A model generated the notes under the pieces. That model did no database searches. It saw only the letters and a program-made list of their open reading frames with translations, and was not told where the DNA came from. This document shows positions 22,218 to 32,610 of a stretch of 64,000 nt of DNA, piece after piece. How positions within the stretch are numbered: position 1 is the stretch's first letter; each line of letters opens with the position of its first letter. Source of the DNA: Malaya genurostris (taxonomy: Eukaryota > Arthropoda > Insecta > Diptera > Culicidae); assembly GCF_030247185.1 (NCBI RefSeq), contig NC_080571.1, positions 343,511,879 to 343,575,878 of the forward strand, given 5' to 3'. Made by a program: the position numbers and the translations under genes.

Positions 22218-23311
22218 ACCATTTACTAGTATGTGTCGTTTATTCGTTAACTTATATAATGTCTTCGATTTTCATCTAACTCGAAATGTAATCAAACGAT
22301 TGTTTCTTAGTCACTTATCATGTTAGTTTTAGAATCAAAGATTGGTACAAAGGTAAGGAGGTTTTATGCCTACTGGAGGCAGAGGTTTAAAAATGCTCAA
22401 CTCCAGTGGGTTTTTCCCTGCCCCACATACATGCATACATACATTATTGTATTTTCGTTCAACCCCCACTCCTCTCCATCTCCTCTCCATCATTCTCCAT
22501 TGGAAACTAACTAGATTCGCCCGCCGAAATTAACCCGGTCGTCATTTCTTCTTTCTCTCTGTCTTCCACCATGCTTTCTTCGATCACTAATTAGATCTAC
22601 ATGCCGATTCTAAACCCGTCGTTTTCTCTGCCTTCCACTAACTTTTTGGTCACTAATTAGATCTTCATACCGATTCTAACACAGTTGCTAGCCCACGCTC
22701 GTCTACCACCTTCTCCACCAACCCTTGTATATATTCCCACTCTTTTCTTCTCACTCACTTTTTAAGCAAGAGTACTATTACTGCCATGTAAGGCTTAGCG
22801 TCATCAATTAGTTATAGGGATATAGATTTAGTTTTAATTGTTAGTTTTAATTGTTAGTTTCAATTGTTAGTAATAAGTCCAAATGTATCTGTTGGATCAT
22901 TGTAATCTGTTGATACAAATAATGAGAAGGTTTTATGCCTGCTGGAGAGAGAGATTACCAAATTCCATCTCCATCGGGCTTTTCCCTTGCTCCATAAAAA
23001 TAAAAATAAAAATAAAAATAAACCGGAAGTCGCCATCTTGGATTTCCAAAATACCTCAAACATCATTTTCCGGTATTTACTCTTTAAGCCCGTTCCAAAA
23101 ATACCCATATTGTAGTAGTTTCCATGGAGTCGGAAATCGCTTTCGATGAATGAAAAAACCTCTTTTTACGAAGTAGGCTCGTAAAAAAAGTTTACGTTAT
23201 TTGGGATTTGGTTTGTAAAAAAAGATTACGTTATTTGGGATTTGGTTCGTAAAAAGAGGTACGTAAAAAGAGGTAACGTATAAAAAGTGTTCGTAAACGG
23301 AGGTTCGGGTG

Positions 23312-23701
23312 TACAGAAATGCGTCTGATGCGAGAACACCAAGCTTTTTATCAGCCAGATCGCAAAACTCATTATTGTACAAAGGGATTAGTTTTTTTTC
23401 AATTCGATGCCAGGACGAATCAAGCGGGCTGCAACATTGAGGGAGCTCAAAAAATGGTGTATTTCACACGTAAATTCTATATTGTAATTGGAATTAGTGC
23501 AATTAGATTTTTTCTAAAATTGTATAAAATGACGAAGATTGTATTTATTTTATTTTTTGTTTTTTTTTTTCTCAAGTAAGATGCATTAGCTTGTTATGTT
23601 CTGTATGATAATGATGGATTTTTAATAATTTGTTTAGTTAAAAAAATGAGTTGTCTACAAAAGTATGACCCTCGCGCGCGCAAAGCAAGTAGAGGTAATC
23701 T

Positions 23702-23702
<1 letters not shown>
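23312..23702 (+). pseudogene. C-terminal tail and 3' UTR of copy B
   Basis: The sequence resumes copy B after FB2: RNASDARTPSF-equivalent bases, then a frameshifted FFQFDA.RTNQAG region, then a 3' UTR collinear with copy A up to CTCGCGCGCGCAAAGCAAGTAG. Confidence 0.8.

Positions 23703-23761
<59 letters not shown>
23703..23761 (+). repeat. (AC)n microsatellite
   Basis: About 29 uninterrupted AC units follow GGTAATCTGG and end in CATACATACATT. The tract lies exactly where copy B homology stops. Confidence 0.9.
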
Positions 23762-23766
<5 letters not shown>

Positions 23767-24900
23767 TACATTGTCTTCCCCATTGATACTATAATTGTAA
23801 TGAAACACAACTTATTCCCCTCCCTCTTGTGAATATTTTTGTAACCCTCACTTAGTTACTAGAAATATGCTGTACTCGTAAAGAAGTAACAATTTTTCGT
23901 AAGACCCGATCAATTTTCCCTGACACTTTCCATGTTCGGGGCACTTGCTGCACTCCCTCACCCTCAAAATAACCTTATAATCTATTTCGATTTACCTTCC
24001 TTTTTGTCAGTGAACTTACTACAGATCTCCTCCATGATTACCCTGGGAAGTATCTGGGCTTTTCAAAAAAATATCGATTCCCACCTTTGGTACATGAGCC
24101 AAACTTGGTGGCGATTCGTTTAATTCTTTTCGTTGTTATGCTTAGACTTCAATACACTCGCATTCATAGACAGAGAAAATTGATTTTCCTGGCAAAATGG
24201 AACCAGATCCTTTGAAATTATTCAAAGAAAATTGCGTTAACAACAGCAATACTATTTACTATGACCTTCAAATTATTGCCACTCTATTGTTTTACAAAAA
24301 AATGGGAGATGAAAACACTTTCCCTCCTAAAAATGTCCTCCTCTGAAGAGCAAGAAGTATCTGTGCCAAATTTGATAGCAATCCGTTCAGTGGTTTCGGA
24401 GTTATACTGTTACATCCCTCTTTTTAAAGGCACTTAATACATTCGAGAGAATACCTGGCTGGGTTATTTCATGGTGACTTGGTAAAAAAACAAACGCTTG
24501 TTTTTCCGATTTACAAATTGAGCATTTCAGATAAAAGTTTAAGCTACTCAACTGTATAGATAAATGAGAAAAAAACGCTAAGTTTAATGAATATTTTTTA
24601 TAATGTCCGAGAAAGGTCCAGTTTAACCCCGCAGCTACTGAAATTTTTAGTTTTAGATTGGTCACTTCAACGCGACTTTTCACGGAAACCAATGCATATA
24701 TTGCTAAACCAGTTGCTAAAGTTAGGAATTGTAGCTGAAAGTTTAATCTACACAACGGTATAGATAATTTGGGCAAAAACCTAGTTGTAATAGATGCTGC
24801 AATCTCCTAAAAGTTTCCGGCTTAGCCACGGTCTCCCCTTATTGCATTATGCCATATTATATTGTGCCATATTATATTGTATTTTTTATAATAATAATGA
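23762..24900. other. Gene-free stretch
   Basis: No coding region, RNA gene or recognisable element terminus is seen. Phrases such as CAGTGGTTTCGGAGTTATACTG and CCCCTCCCTCTTGTG suggest decayed repeat. Confidence 0.3.
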
Positions 24901-24906
24901 TAATAA

Positions 24907-24914
24907 TAATAGTA

Positions 24915-24993
<79 letters not shown>

Positions 24994-25062
24994 TTTTTAT
25001 TATTATTATTGCTATTATATTTATTATTATTGTTATTATTATTATAATTATTATTATATTCT
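24907..25062 (+). repeat. (TTA)n microsatellite with imperfect flanks
   Basis: The tract is built of ATT/TTA triplets with a few TTTTTA and GTTA interruptions. Long tyrosine- or isoleucine-only frames across it are artefacts of the triplet repeat. Confidence 0.9.
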
Positions 25063-25249
25063 AGTACTGCGACAAAAAAAGAGCAGAACTGACATTCTGA
25101 GAGGCCGTTACTTTTTTTTGTAAATCATGGGCGTTACGAAGCGTTACATGCCAATTACGGATATAATGAACCTTTTTCTCACAAGACTTTGACTTTCAAC
25201 TCTGTAGAAATGCGATACAACGATTATTCCATGATTCCTTTTAATATAG

Positions 25250-25755
25250 TACTAAGGTTAATTCTTTCCGCTCGAATTAGATATGCATGCCAGATCTAAC
25301 CGCCGTTTCGTTTGTCGTCTCTCATTTGCCACTTCCTCCTCCAACCATTACCTCCTACCGTTTACTGCTTTTACCTATCTAGCTAGAGTTTGTTTTAATT
25401 GACAGTATTAAGTACATACATGTATCTGTTGGATTATTGTAATCTGTTGCTATATACAATGAGGAGGTTTTATGCCTGCTGGTGTGAAAAATTGTGATAT
25501 TTCAATTCAGCAGGCTTTTCCTACTCCCAAATAAATAAAACAAATAAATAAAATAAAAAAAATAAATACAATAAAAATAATAAAATAAATAAAATAAATA
25601 AAATAAAAAAAAATAAATAAAATAAATAAAATAAATAAAATAAATAAAATAAATAAAATAAATAAAATAAATAAAATAAATAAAATAAATAAAATAAATA
25701 AAATAAATAAAAAAAATAAAATAAATATAATAAATAAAATAATTAAAATCAGTAA
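25250..25755 (+). mobile_element. 3' UTR and tail of a copy C-type Jockey element
   Basis: The fragment shares with copy C the blocks GTATCTGTTGGATTATTGTAA, AATGAGGAGGTTTTATGCC (here with TGCTGG following) and CAGCAGGCTTTTCC. It ends in about 210 bp of a 9-bp-period tail, (TAAATAAAA)n, at about 25530-25740. No coding part remains. Confidence 0.75.
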
Positions 25756-25919
25756 AATAAACAGAATAACATAAAAAATTTATACATTCGTGTGCTTTCA
25801 CTTTATTTTTTTGTGCAACAAATGTCCAATCAGAGCAATGCTTTAAAGCTGATAAATCGCTTACTCTTTACTTACTATCGTCAACGCTAGGAAAATCCAG
25901 TAAGCTAGCGTAGTGTCTT

Positions 25920-26440
25920 AGATTTTTGTCGTGAATACGACTTACTTTACTATGGGGCGCCTTTTCAAAATTTACACTCTGAGAGAGTGATAAGTTTTTG
26001 ATCGTGAATATCTCCTGTTGTATCTAATGAATCAACATAATTCTTGCCACATTCCATCGGAAATATGATCACAATTTTATGATAAAATTTTCTGTTGTGT
26101 GACATCATCTCAAATAGCTCAAAATTAAACTTTTCTGAAATTTTTGGTACAAACGAGTGTCAAAGAGGATAATTCATAAGGCGCGTTTGCCTTTCTCGTA
26201 TTTTGAAAACTCATAGCTCAGTGATCTGTGGAAGGATTTATATAATCTAACTACCAATAGAATCGAAAATTTTCAACTTGAACGTGTATTGCAACAACAT
26301 TGAAGTTTTTCAATAGTACACTATAAATAAAAATGAAATGTGATGTGAGAAACAGCGTCACTTAAGTTAAAGCAGCTACTCTGAACGTACGAGACACCGT
26401 CAGCACGATGGCACCGAAAACCGGTAGAAAGGCAGATTTT
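25920..26440 (+). repeat. Dispersed repeat R, copy 2, ending in a histone H2B-like start
   Basis: It matches 365-810 (inverted) and 50705-50905. Near its right end is TATAAATAA (26322-26330). About 80 bases later the sequence is ATGGCACCGAAAACC followed by GGTAGAAAGGCAG (26408-26435), which encodes MAPKTGRKA. Insect H2B proteins begin MAPKTSGKA. Homology stops abruptly at 26436. This is therefore probably a histone H2B promoter and start captured in a dispersed repeat. Confidence 0.55.
26408..26435 (+). pseudogene. Histone H2B-like N-terminal fragment
   Basis: Nine codons read MAPKTGRKA, differing from the conserved insect H2B start by a Ser-Gly to Gly-Arg change. The frame then diverges (DFHQDVN) and stops within seven codons. 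A TATA box is correctly placed upstream at 26322. The short length makes chance or convergence possible, but base-level agreement over 28 nt with a start codon and TATA box supports it. Confidence 0.45.
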
Positions 26441-27675
26441 CATCAAGATGTAAATTAAAATAATTTGTACCATCACTAACACATTCAATTACGAACGGCA
26501 AGGCGAAAGTGATGTTGAACACATCTTTATACTAGTATGGGGTCGTGTGAAAATATGCCATGTGTGAAAACAGGGTTGCCATATATACAGGTTAATCTGT
26601 ATTTTTCCTTAAATTTATAACTTACATTTGAAATTAAAGTAGTTCCGAGTTTTCTCATAGAAACGCAAAAACACAGGACAAATTCTACGTGAACTTTCAG
26701 GTATGGATGAATCTTAAAAACGGTATTACGGTAAAAATATCAGTAACAATTTGTCGTTCCATTTCAAACGTTGAATAGCTTTCTCTAGCAGGGCTGAATA
26801 TGTTTAGCAGAAAAGTATTTCGTTTAAAAACTAAATAACGAAGATTTAAAAAAATGATGCGGTCCTGTTTATTTAGGATCCAAATACTATGAAATGGTTA
26901 TTTTTTATCTAACCGATAGCAATCAATAGTTCAATAGTTCTGTTCACGCTCACGTTTTCAAGCATCACTCAAAAGCTACCTACAGTGAGGGATTTAAAAA
27001 CGCAAGCAGAACTAACTGCAAAACTACACATTGATTTTCAACCGAAGAAGACATTGTCTTTCTTCGTTGTTGCACGACGTCACAATGCACAGTTTAAGCC
27101 ACAACTATTGCACCAGTTTGTCTAGTCGGTAATTTCCGTTCTTTCTTCAAGCTTCGGCTGCTGCCATGCACCGTAGTTCAATCACGAACAGCAAACATTT
27201 GAAACAATTGCTACCGAAGGGGGGGTACCAGTTCTCAATGCAATATAATACATTGCACTTTTGCGTGTCCTTCCGCCTAGGGAGCTAAATAAGTCAAGGT
27301 CTAATACCGAGTCAACAACGGTTCTGCCGAAGGGCCTACGTTTCGATCCAACTGTTGGCATTCGCTCTTTCTCACTGTCTCTCGGTTCATAAGTCATTCG
27401 AAGTCAATAAATTATATTGAAGTGTCACACACACACAGTCACTGTTTGGTTTTAATCGTAAGTGTCACCGGAACGAAACTCCATTCTGGCTTCACCTCAG
27501 CGACTCAACAAGTTTTTGATGAACAAGCATTTCAGTCCGATTTACGTCGATTAACGGTAAGACGGTGGCACTAATTTTGATTGACGTTCAGTTCGAAGTC
27601 GTAACTCAAACACTTTTGTTGGGCAAACTTCGCTGCACGGATAATACCTTCTACAAGCAAAAATTTCCAAAAGTT
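26441..27675. other. Intergenic region upstream of the protease gene
   Basis: A CAGGGTTGCCA-type hAT MITE end occurs at about 26574. From about 26900 the sequence looks single-copy. A (CA)n stretch at about 27428-27440 and a possible initiator CATTTCAGTCCGA at about 27530 lie in the likely promoter or 5' UTR of the protease gene, but no TATA box is clear. Confidence 0.35.
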
Positions 27676-28555
27676 ATGAATGAACAAATTCGACTATGGC
27701 TTACTCTTACTGTCCCACTGCTCGTCCTGCTGATGGGCTGCTCGGCTGCGGCCGAAAACGACACGAAAATAGAGAACCCACCATCGTCCGGCAACAATGT
27801 CACGTCGTTCGATTCGTACCTGGTATGCCGTGAAACTGTAAAAGCTTAGCGGAACTTAACTTTTCCAATAAATCGGTTTCTCTTTGTAGGATGCGTACAA
27901 TAAAAAGTACGTGGTAAAATACAGAATCGAGCGAAGAAAAACCGCGTTCGAGAAGAACTTGGAGGAAATCCAGAGCCACAATCAACAGTTTCAAGAGGGC
28001 AAGAGTCAATTTCAGATGGGAGTCAATGTGTTTGCCGACTTGGTGAGTAAATATTTTTCGGGTAAGGGAAAGTTTTCAATTTGGGACGAATTAAAACTTC
28101 GTGAGCCGCTTTTAAGGATAATGAGCTGTACAAGAAGCAGATGGTACGCATGAAGGACACCAACCACCGCAAGATGGACGTAAATATTACGGATGAATTG
28201 GTCGGAGCACCGGCCGGAATGCCGAGCAGTTTGGACTGGCGCGAAAAAGGATTCGCACCGAATCTAGCCAACCAAAAGACCTGTGGTTCCTGTTATGCCT
28301 TCAGCATCTCCTATGCAATCACTGGTCAAATTCTGCAGCGAATCGGACGAATGGAATACGTTAGCCCGCAGCAATTGGTCGACTGTTCGACGGTGGCAGG
28401 AAATCAGGTCGAAAGAATGAAATAAATGAGAAATGAGATGAAATCCTATCATAACATTGCAGGGATGTGCCGGTGGTTCCTTGCGATACACGCTGAAATA
28501 TCTAGAAAGCAGCGGTGGCATAATGAGAGCTTCGGATTACCCGTACACTGCCGCG
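27676..28555 (+). CDS. Cathepsin L-like (papain family C1) cysteine protease, four visible exons
   Basis: Four phase-0 exons are readable: 27676-27822, 27890-28042, 28117-28407 and 28463-28555, with GT-AG introns of 67, 74 and 55 bp. Exon 1 starts MNEQIRLWLTLTVPLLVLL, a signal peptide. Exon 2 holds the I29 propeptide (YNKKYVVKYRIERRKTAFEK ... FQMGVNVFADL). Exon 3 starts the mature enzyme at MPSSLDWREKG, with NQKTCGSCYAFS containing the catalytic Cys, and ends at VDCSTVAGNQ. Exon 4 gives GCAGGS, completing the family's GNQGCxGG motif, and ends at DYPYTAA before GTAAGT. The exons encode 228 residues; family members usually exceed 320. The segment carrying the catalytic His and Asn is not found downstream, so the gene is truncated, disrupted, or continues after a very long intron. 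The products act in lysosomes or are secreted. The donor of intron 3 (CAG|GTCGAA) is weak. Confidence 0.8.
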
Positions 28556-29640
28556 GTAAGTATTCCTACGCATTTCGTTAATTTCAGCCAAAATTGCCAA
28601 TCCTCCTGCATCATCATCGCCTGCAAAGGTAATAGCTTACTATTTCTGGTATCACGTAAATAAATTTCCTCGAATTATGTTCACTTCCAGTGAAAATACA
28701 CACCTCATTAGAGAATGGGATCAACAGTTCGTTACATGCAAAAAGGCAACAAATCAAAGTCGTTCACACTTTCGGTGTCCTAAAGTTACACGCTCGGTAG
28801 AAACCTCGGTAGATACCGGCAGTAGGACAATCATGGAACCGCAAAAAAGGAGCAACTTTTCCGTGCCGTTGCGGGGCACGACAAACACAGTACAAACAAG
28901 GAAGAAAAAGTGCTCAGTCCAAAGTTTGTCGTGCTAAACAGTTATTTTCACGTCACACCACGAGGAGAAGGTTGCTGCCGGTGGAAGAAAGGATGATTCA
29001 TTGTTTATTTTCTACCAATCGTGGCATTTCGGCGAATAATCATGACTGGATGGAAATCGTTTTGGTTTGGAATAAATTCCTGTGGAAGATTGACAGATTA
29101 GTTGTCGCTTATTGATATCAATAACTTTACATTGAGCCAATTTAATTAGAATATCCATAACTTGTAAAGTAAATAAATACGATAAGGGAAGGATGCATTA
29201 CAAACAAAGAATCTGAAGCAGAAATTTTTTTTTTGATTTTTGTATAACACAATGTAATTATTTTAGTAATATCATTACACTGCCCATGTAATCGTATATC
29301 AGTCCCATATGGGTTCTGGCCACTTTTGAGTTAGCCCAACGCATAATGTCTATTTTTACGTTACTTTCAGATATTGTCAGAATAGTTTGAAGTTACACTG
29401 AGGTCTTTTTTACACGGCTTTTTCTACGCGGATTTCCGAAGTTACGCGGTTTTCTTGTTTTGTCTCAGAAATGCATGAAACGTCGAGTTCTTACACGAGA
29501 AACATAATTGAAAAGGTTAAAAGAATATAAATATAAATTTTCGGAAGAGCGTTTCCTAATAAATGAACACGATTCTGCCAAATCTTTTTCAAACCGTAAA
29601 ATTCCTAATGTTTTGGTGAACAGTCCAGGACAAACTCAAG
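28556..29640. other. Region after the protease exons
   Basis: Exon 4 could read through its donor for 36 more codons (ending LFLVSRK) without resembling a protease. A stretch 28588-28628 bounded by AG and GT follows, but the implied upstream intron of 32 bp is too short to splice. An 86-codon frame at 28677-28937 has no C1 motifs. No NHA or NSWG motif equivalent was found. From about 29400 the phrase TACGCGGATTTCCGAAGTTACGCGG-like repeat DNA begins. Confidence 0.4.
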
Positions 29641-29699
29641 ACTGCGAACAATTCCACCGATACGGCAATGGATGACGAGACGAGCCACGAACAAAGTGC

Positions 29700-30420
29700 C
29701 CCTAATCCTCGCAGGAGGGAAATGGCGGCTTCCGGTTTATTGAGATCGCTTAAAACCCCTAACAATATGGGTATCTTCGGAACGGAATTGATGAGTAGAT
29801 GTCGGAAAATGATGTTTGAGGTAGTTTTGAAATTCAAGATGGCGACTTCCGGTTTGTAGATATTCCTTGAAAACCCTTACAATATGGGTACTTTCGGAAA
29901 GAGATTGACAGTGACTTTTTTGAAAATTTTGGCCATTTTTCTTGAACTTGGTATTCCTTTAAAACACTATACCGGAAGTCACCTCATTGAATTTTGAAAC
30001 GAGGTCAAACATCGTTTTTTGGTATCCAATATGTTTCGGATTTCTTTGTTTTAAGAGTTTATAAGGCATATCGAATAAATATTGAAATTCGAGACGACAC
30101 CAAGCATAGTTATTATCTTTTCATATCACATATTTTTAGTAGAAATTATAATGAATTTTGAAATGAATGATTTTTGATGAGATAAATTTTGGTTTTACTT
30201 AGAATTTAGGAAGGTTTTCAATTTCATTTCCCACAATTTAAAAACATAATCGCAATTTTAGTTTTGTTATCCAATTTTTTAATTCACGGTGTTCGGTTTT
30301 TTGATTCACAATCGGAAATCTTCATTCACATTTTCATGCGCAAAATGGGCTTATTTCCACCTCTGCCTAGAACATCAATCTTCAAATCTACTCTTTAAAC
30401 CCGTTCCAAAAATAGTTCGC
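29700..30420. mobile_element. Foldback-like fragment FB4
   Basis: The fragment contains 117-bp-class units (GGCGGCTTCCGGTTTATTGA; GGTATCTTCGGAACGGAATT; GATGGCGACTTCCGGTTTGT) followed by the palindrome centre TTCCTTTAAAACACTATACC shared with FB2 and FB3, and degenerate sequence. No terminal inverted repeat remains on either side. Confidence 0.65.
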
Positions 30421-30479
30421 TGAATAACGGAAAAAAATATTTTCTAAAATCGTGAATAACGAAAAAAAATATTTTCTAA

Positions 30480-30587
30480 AACTTTTGGTCCTGGTTCAGA
30501 TTTCAGCTCTGGAACTCAGGTTCAGAATCCAGTTCCAGAATTTGGGGTAAGAATCTAGGTTCCAGTTTTCATTCCCAGATTCACTGG
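30480..30587 (+). repeat. Cryptic CCAGAATTC-type repeat, block 1
   Basis: The block is a run of variants of TTCAGAATCCAGTTCCAGAA with a loose period of about 11-15 bases. It abuts FB3 and resembles blocks 2 and 3 at 32270-32610 and 33065-33455. Confidence 0.6.
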
Positions 30588-30589
30588 TA

Positions 30590-32120
30590 CACCGAAACCT
30601 CCATTTACGAACTAAACGGGGGTTCGTAATAAAAGGTAGTTCGTAAAAAAAGTTTACGTTATTTGGGATTTGGTTCGTAAAAAAAGTTTACGTTATTTGG
30701 AATTTACTTCGTAAAAAAAGTTTTGTGTGATTATTGTGGAAACCGCGCATCATATGTTCATTTTCGGAACGGATGTGAAGAGTAAGTGCAAGAAAATGAT
30801 GTTTGGGCTCGTTTCAAAATCCAAGATGGCGGCTTCCAGTTGATTGATATTCCTTGAAAACCCTTGTAAAATGGGTATTTTCGGAACGGAATTAATGAGT
30901 AGATGTCGGAAAATGATGTTTGAAGTGGTTCTGAAATCCATGATGGCGACTTCCGATTTGTTGATATTCCTTGAAACCCCTTACAATATGGGTACTTCCG
31001 GAAAGAGATTTAAAAGCAGACGTCGGAAAATTATATTTGAGGTGGTTTTGAAATGCGAAACAGTGACTTCCGGTTTATTAGTATCTTTTGAAAATTTTTG
31101 CCATTTTTTAAAATTGGTATTCCTTTAAAACATTATACCGTTCCGAAAATATCCATATTGTAAGGGTTTTCAAGGAATATCAACAAACCGGAAGTCGCAA
31201 TCTTGGATTTCAAAACTACCTCAAACATCGTTTTCTGACATCTACTCATCAATTTCGTTCCGAAAATACCCATTTTACAAAGGTTTTCAAGGAATATCAT
31301 TCAACCGGAAGTCGCTATCTTGGATTTCAGATCCACTTCAAACATCATTTTCCGACATCTACTCATTAACCCTGTTCCGAAAATACCCATATTGAATGGG
31401 TTTTTAAGGAATATCAACAAACCAGATGTCGCCATCTTGGATTTCAGAACCACTTCAAACATCATTTTCCGACATCTACTAATCAATTCCGTTCCGAAAA
31501 TACCCATTTTGCAAGGGTTTTCAAGGAATATCAATCAACCGGAAGTCGCCATCTTGGATTTAAGAACAACCTTGAATATCGTTTTCCGACATCTACTAAT
31601 TAACCCCGTTCCGAAAATACCCATATTGTAAGGGTTTTCGAGGAATATCAACAAACCGGAAGTCGCCATCTTGGATTTCAGAATCACTTCAAACATCATT
31701 TTCCGACATCTACTCATCAATTCCGTTCCGAAAATACCTATATTGTATGGGTTCTCAAGAAATATTAACAAACCGGAAGTCGCCATCTTGGATTTTAGAA
31801 CCACTTCAAACATCATTTTCCGACATCTACTCATCAATTCCGTTCCGAAAATACCCATTTTGCAAGGGTTCTCAAGAAATATCAACAAACCGGAAGTCGC
31901 CATCTTGGATTTCCAAAATACCTCAAACATCATTTTCCGGAATCTACTCATTAAACCCGTTCCAAAAATACCCATATTGTAGTAGTTTTCATGGAAATCG
32001 CTTTCGATGAATGACAAAACCTCTTTTTACGAAGTAGGTTCGTTAGAAAAGTTTACGTTATTTGGGATTTGGTTCGTAAAAAGAGGTACGTAAAAAGAGG
32101 TAACGCATAAAAAGTGTTCG
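30590..32120. mobile_element. Foldback-like element FB3 (right terminus truncated)
   Basis: Following TA at 30588-30589 the left end reads CACCGAAACCTCCATTTACG. Direct units run to about 31060, then the palindrome centre, then eight inverted units with an exact 117-bp spacing of the GTTCCGAAAA mark: 31141, 31258, 31375, 31492, 31609, 31726, 31843 and 31960. The right subterminal repeats (ACGTAAAAAGAGGTAACG) are present, but the outer terminal repeat is missing after GTGTTCG at 32120. Because 117 is divisible by three, open frames of up to 160 codons run through the units on both strands (for example MGIFGTELMSRCRKMMFEVV). They are considered a by-product of the repeat. Confidence 0.85.
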
Positions 32121-32204
32121 TCTCGACAGCGGGAGCGATTTTTTTTGGAGAAGTGTTTTTTACTCTGGTTCGCCTTTTCAAAATGATCCAAAATTCTATA
32201 TCAA

Positions 32205-32270
32205 ATCGTGAATAACGGAAAATTTTTTTTCTAAAATCGTGAATAACGAAAAAAAAATTCTAAAACTTTT
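32205..32270 (+). repeat. Duplicate of DNA found left of FB3
   Basis: AAATCGTGAATAACGAAAAA followed by a TTCTAAAACTTTTG stretch repeats 30425-30490 in direct orientation, so FB3 and block 1 lie between two direct copies of about 65-85 bp. Confidence 0.65.
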
Positions 32271-32610
32271 GTACCCGAATGCTGGTCCAGATTCTAGGTT
32301 AAAAATCCAGTTAAATAAAGTCCAGAAATCAGATGCAGAGTCCAGGTTCTGAATTAACGTTCAGGAGTCAAGTCCAGAACTCCGGATTCTAGGACCAGAA
32401 TCCAAGTTCAAAATCCAGGTCCAAAATTTATTTACAAAATCCAATTCCAGAACAGATTTAGAATACATGTTCAGAGTTCAGATACAGAATCCAATTGTAG
32501 AATTCTGGTCTAGTATTCTGGTACCGAAACCTGATCCAGATTTATTTTTAAGATTTAGAATTCAAGTACAGAATCAAGAATTCTGGTCCAAAATCCAAGT
32601 CCACACACTT
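32271..32610 (+). repeat. Cryptic CCAGAATTC-type repeat, block 2
   Basis: The block consists of imperfect variants of GGTCCAGAATCCAGGTTCAG with no fixed period. No reading frame is maintained. Confidence 0.6.

Larger units (their letters stand above)
20178..23020 (+). mobile_element. Jockey-like non-LTR retrotransposon copy C, inside FB2
   Basis: The copy starts in the endonuclease domain (5'-truncated) and ends in an (AAAAT)n tail at about 22996-23020, between two halves of an FB2 unit (ATATCAATCAAAC / CCGGAAGTCGCC). It carries the 3' UTR signature GGTTTTATGCCTGCTGGAG followed by a CGGGCTTTTCCC-like stretch, which recurs at 25460-25530, plus an internal near-duplicate of that signature at about 22355. 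A pyrimidine-rich tract lies at 22455-22560. Confidence 0.8.
19226..23311. mobile_element. Foldback-like element FB2, complete, hosting a Jockey-like copy
   Basis: FB2 is flanked by TA at 19224-19225 and 23312-23313. The termini are inverted: CACCGAAACCTCCATTTACG on the left and CGTAAACGGAGGTTCGGGTG on the right. Just inside are 34-bp direct repeats (TTCGTAAAAAAAGTTTACG at 19276, 19310 and 19344), mirrored at the right end. Next come 117-bp tandem units in one orientation (TTCGGAA at 19398, 19515, 19632, 19749), then a palindrome centre near 19850-19890, then the same units in the opposite orientation. The Jockey-like copy C (about 20178-23020) interrupts one of these. Copy B sequence flanks FB2 on both sides. 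TA duplications and long structured inverted arms resemble foldback-type DNA elements. Confidence 0.85.
13138..23702 (+). mobile_element. CR1-like retrotransposon copy B, broken into four pieces by later insertions
   Basis: Pieces of a degenerate relative of copy A occur at about 13138-13222, 14079-14191, 17789-19225 and 23312-23702. When the insertions are skipped they are collinear with copy A: ARNIYSRALKKTR, then QRKIDQNQ..SKELWKILKQL, then EHSEQVIPE through the reverse transcriptase, then the C-terminal tail and 3' UTR. The RT part has frameshifts, stops and small deletions. Its RT remnants include GTPQGS-like and LFADDTVL sequences around 18500-18610. The 3' UTR runs into a (CA)n tract at 23703-23761. 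The insertions are M1, M3 and FB2. Confidence 0.85.

Noticed and set aside
23932..24123. 63-codon plus-strand frame
   Set aside because: No recognisable motif and no splice sites; surrounding DNA looks like repeat debris.
24794..25123. Long Tyr- or Ile-only open frames
   Set aside because: They are translations of a (TTA)n microsatellite in different frames.
25502..25801. 99-residue Phe/Ile/Tyr frame on the minus strand
   Set aside because: It is the A-rich 9-bp tail of a Jockey-type element read backwards.
31535..32017. 160-residue repetitive frame as a host gene
   Set aside because: It is made only of the 117-bp units of a foldback-like element, open on both strands, and has no start, splice or domain evidence.
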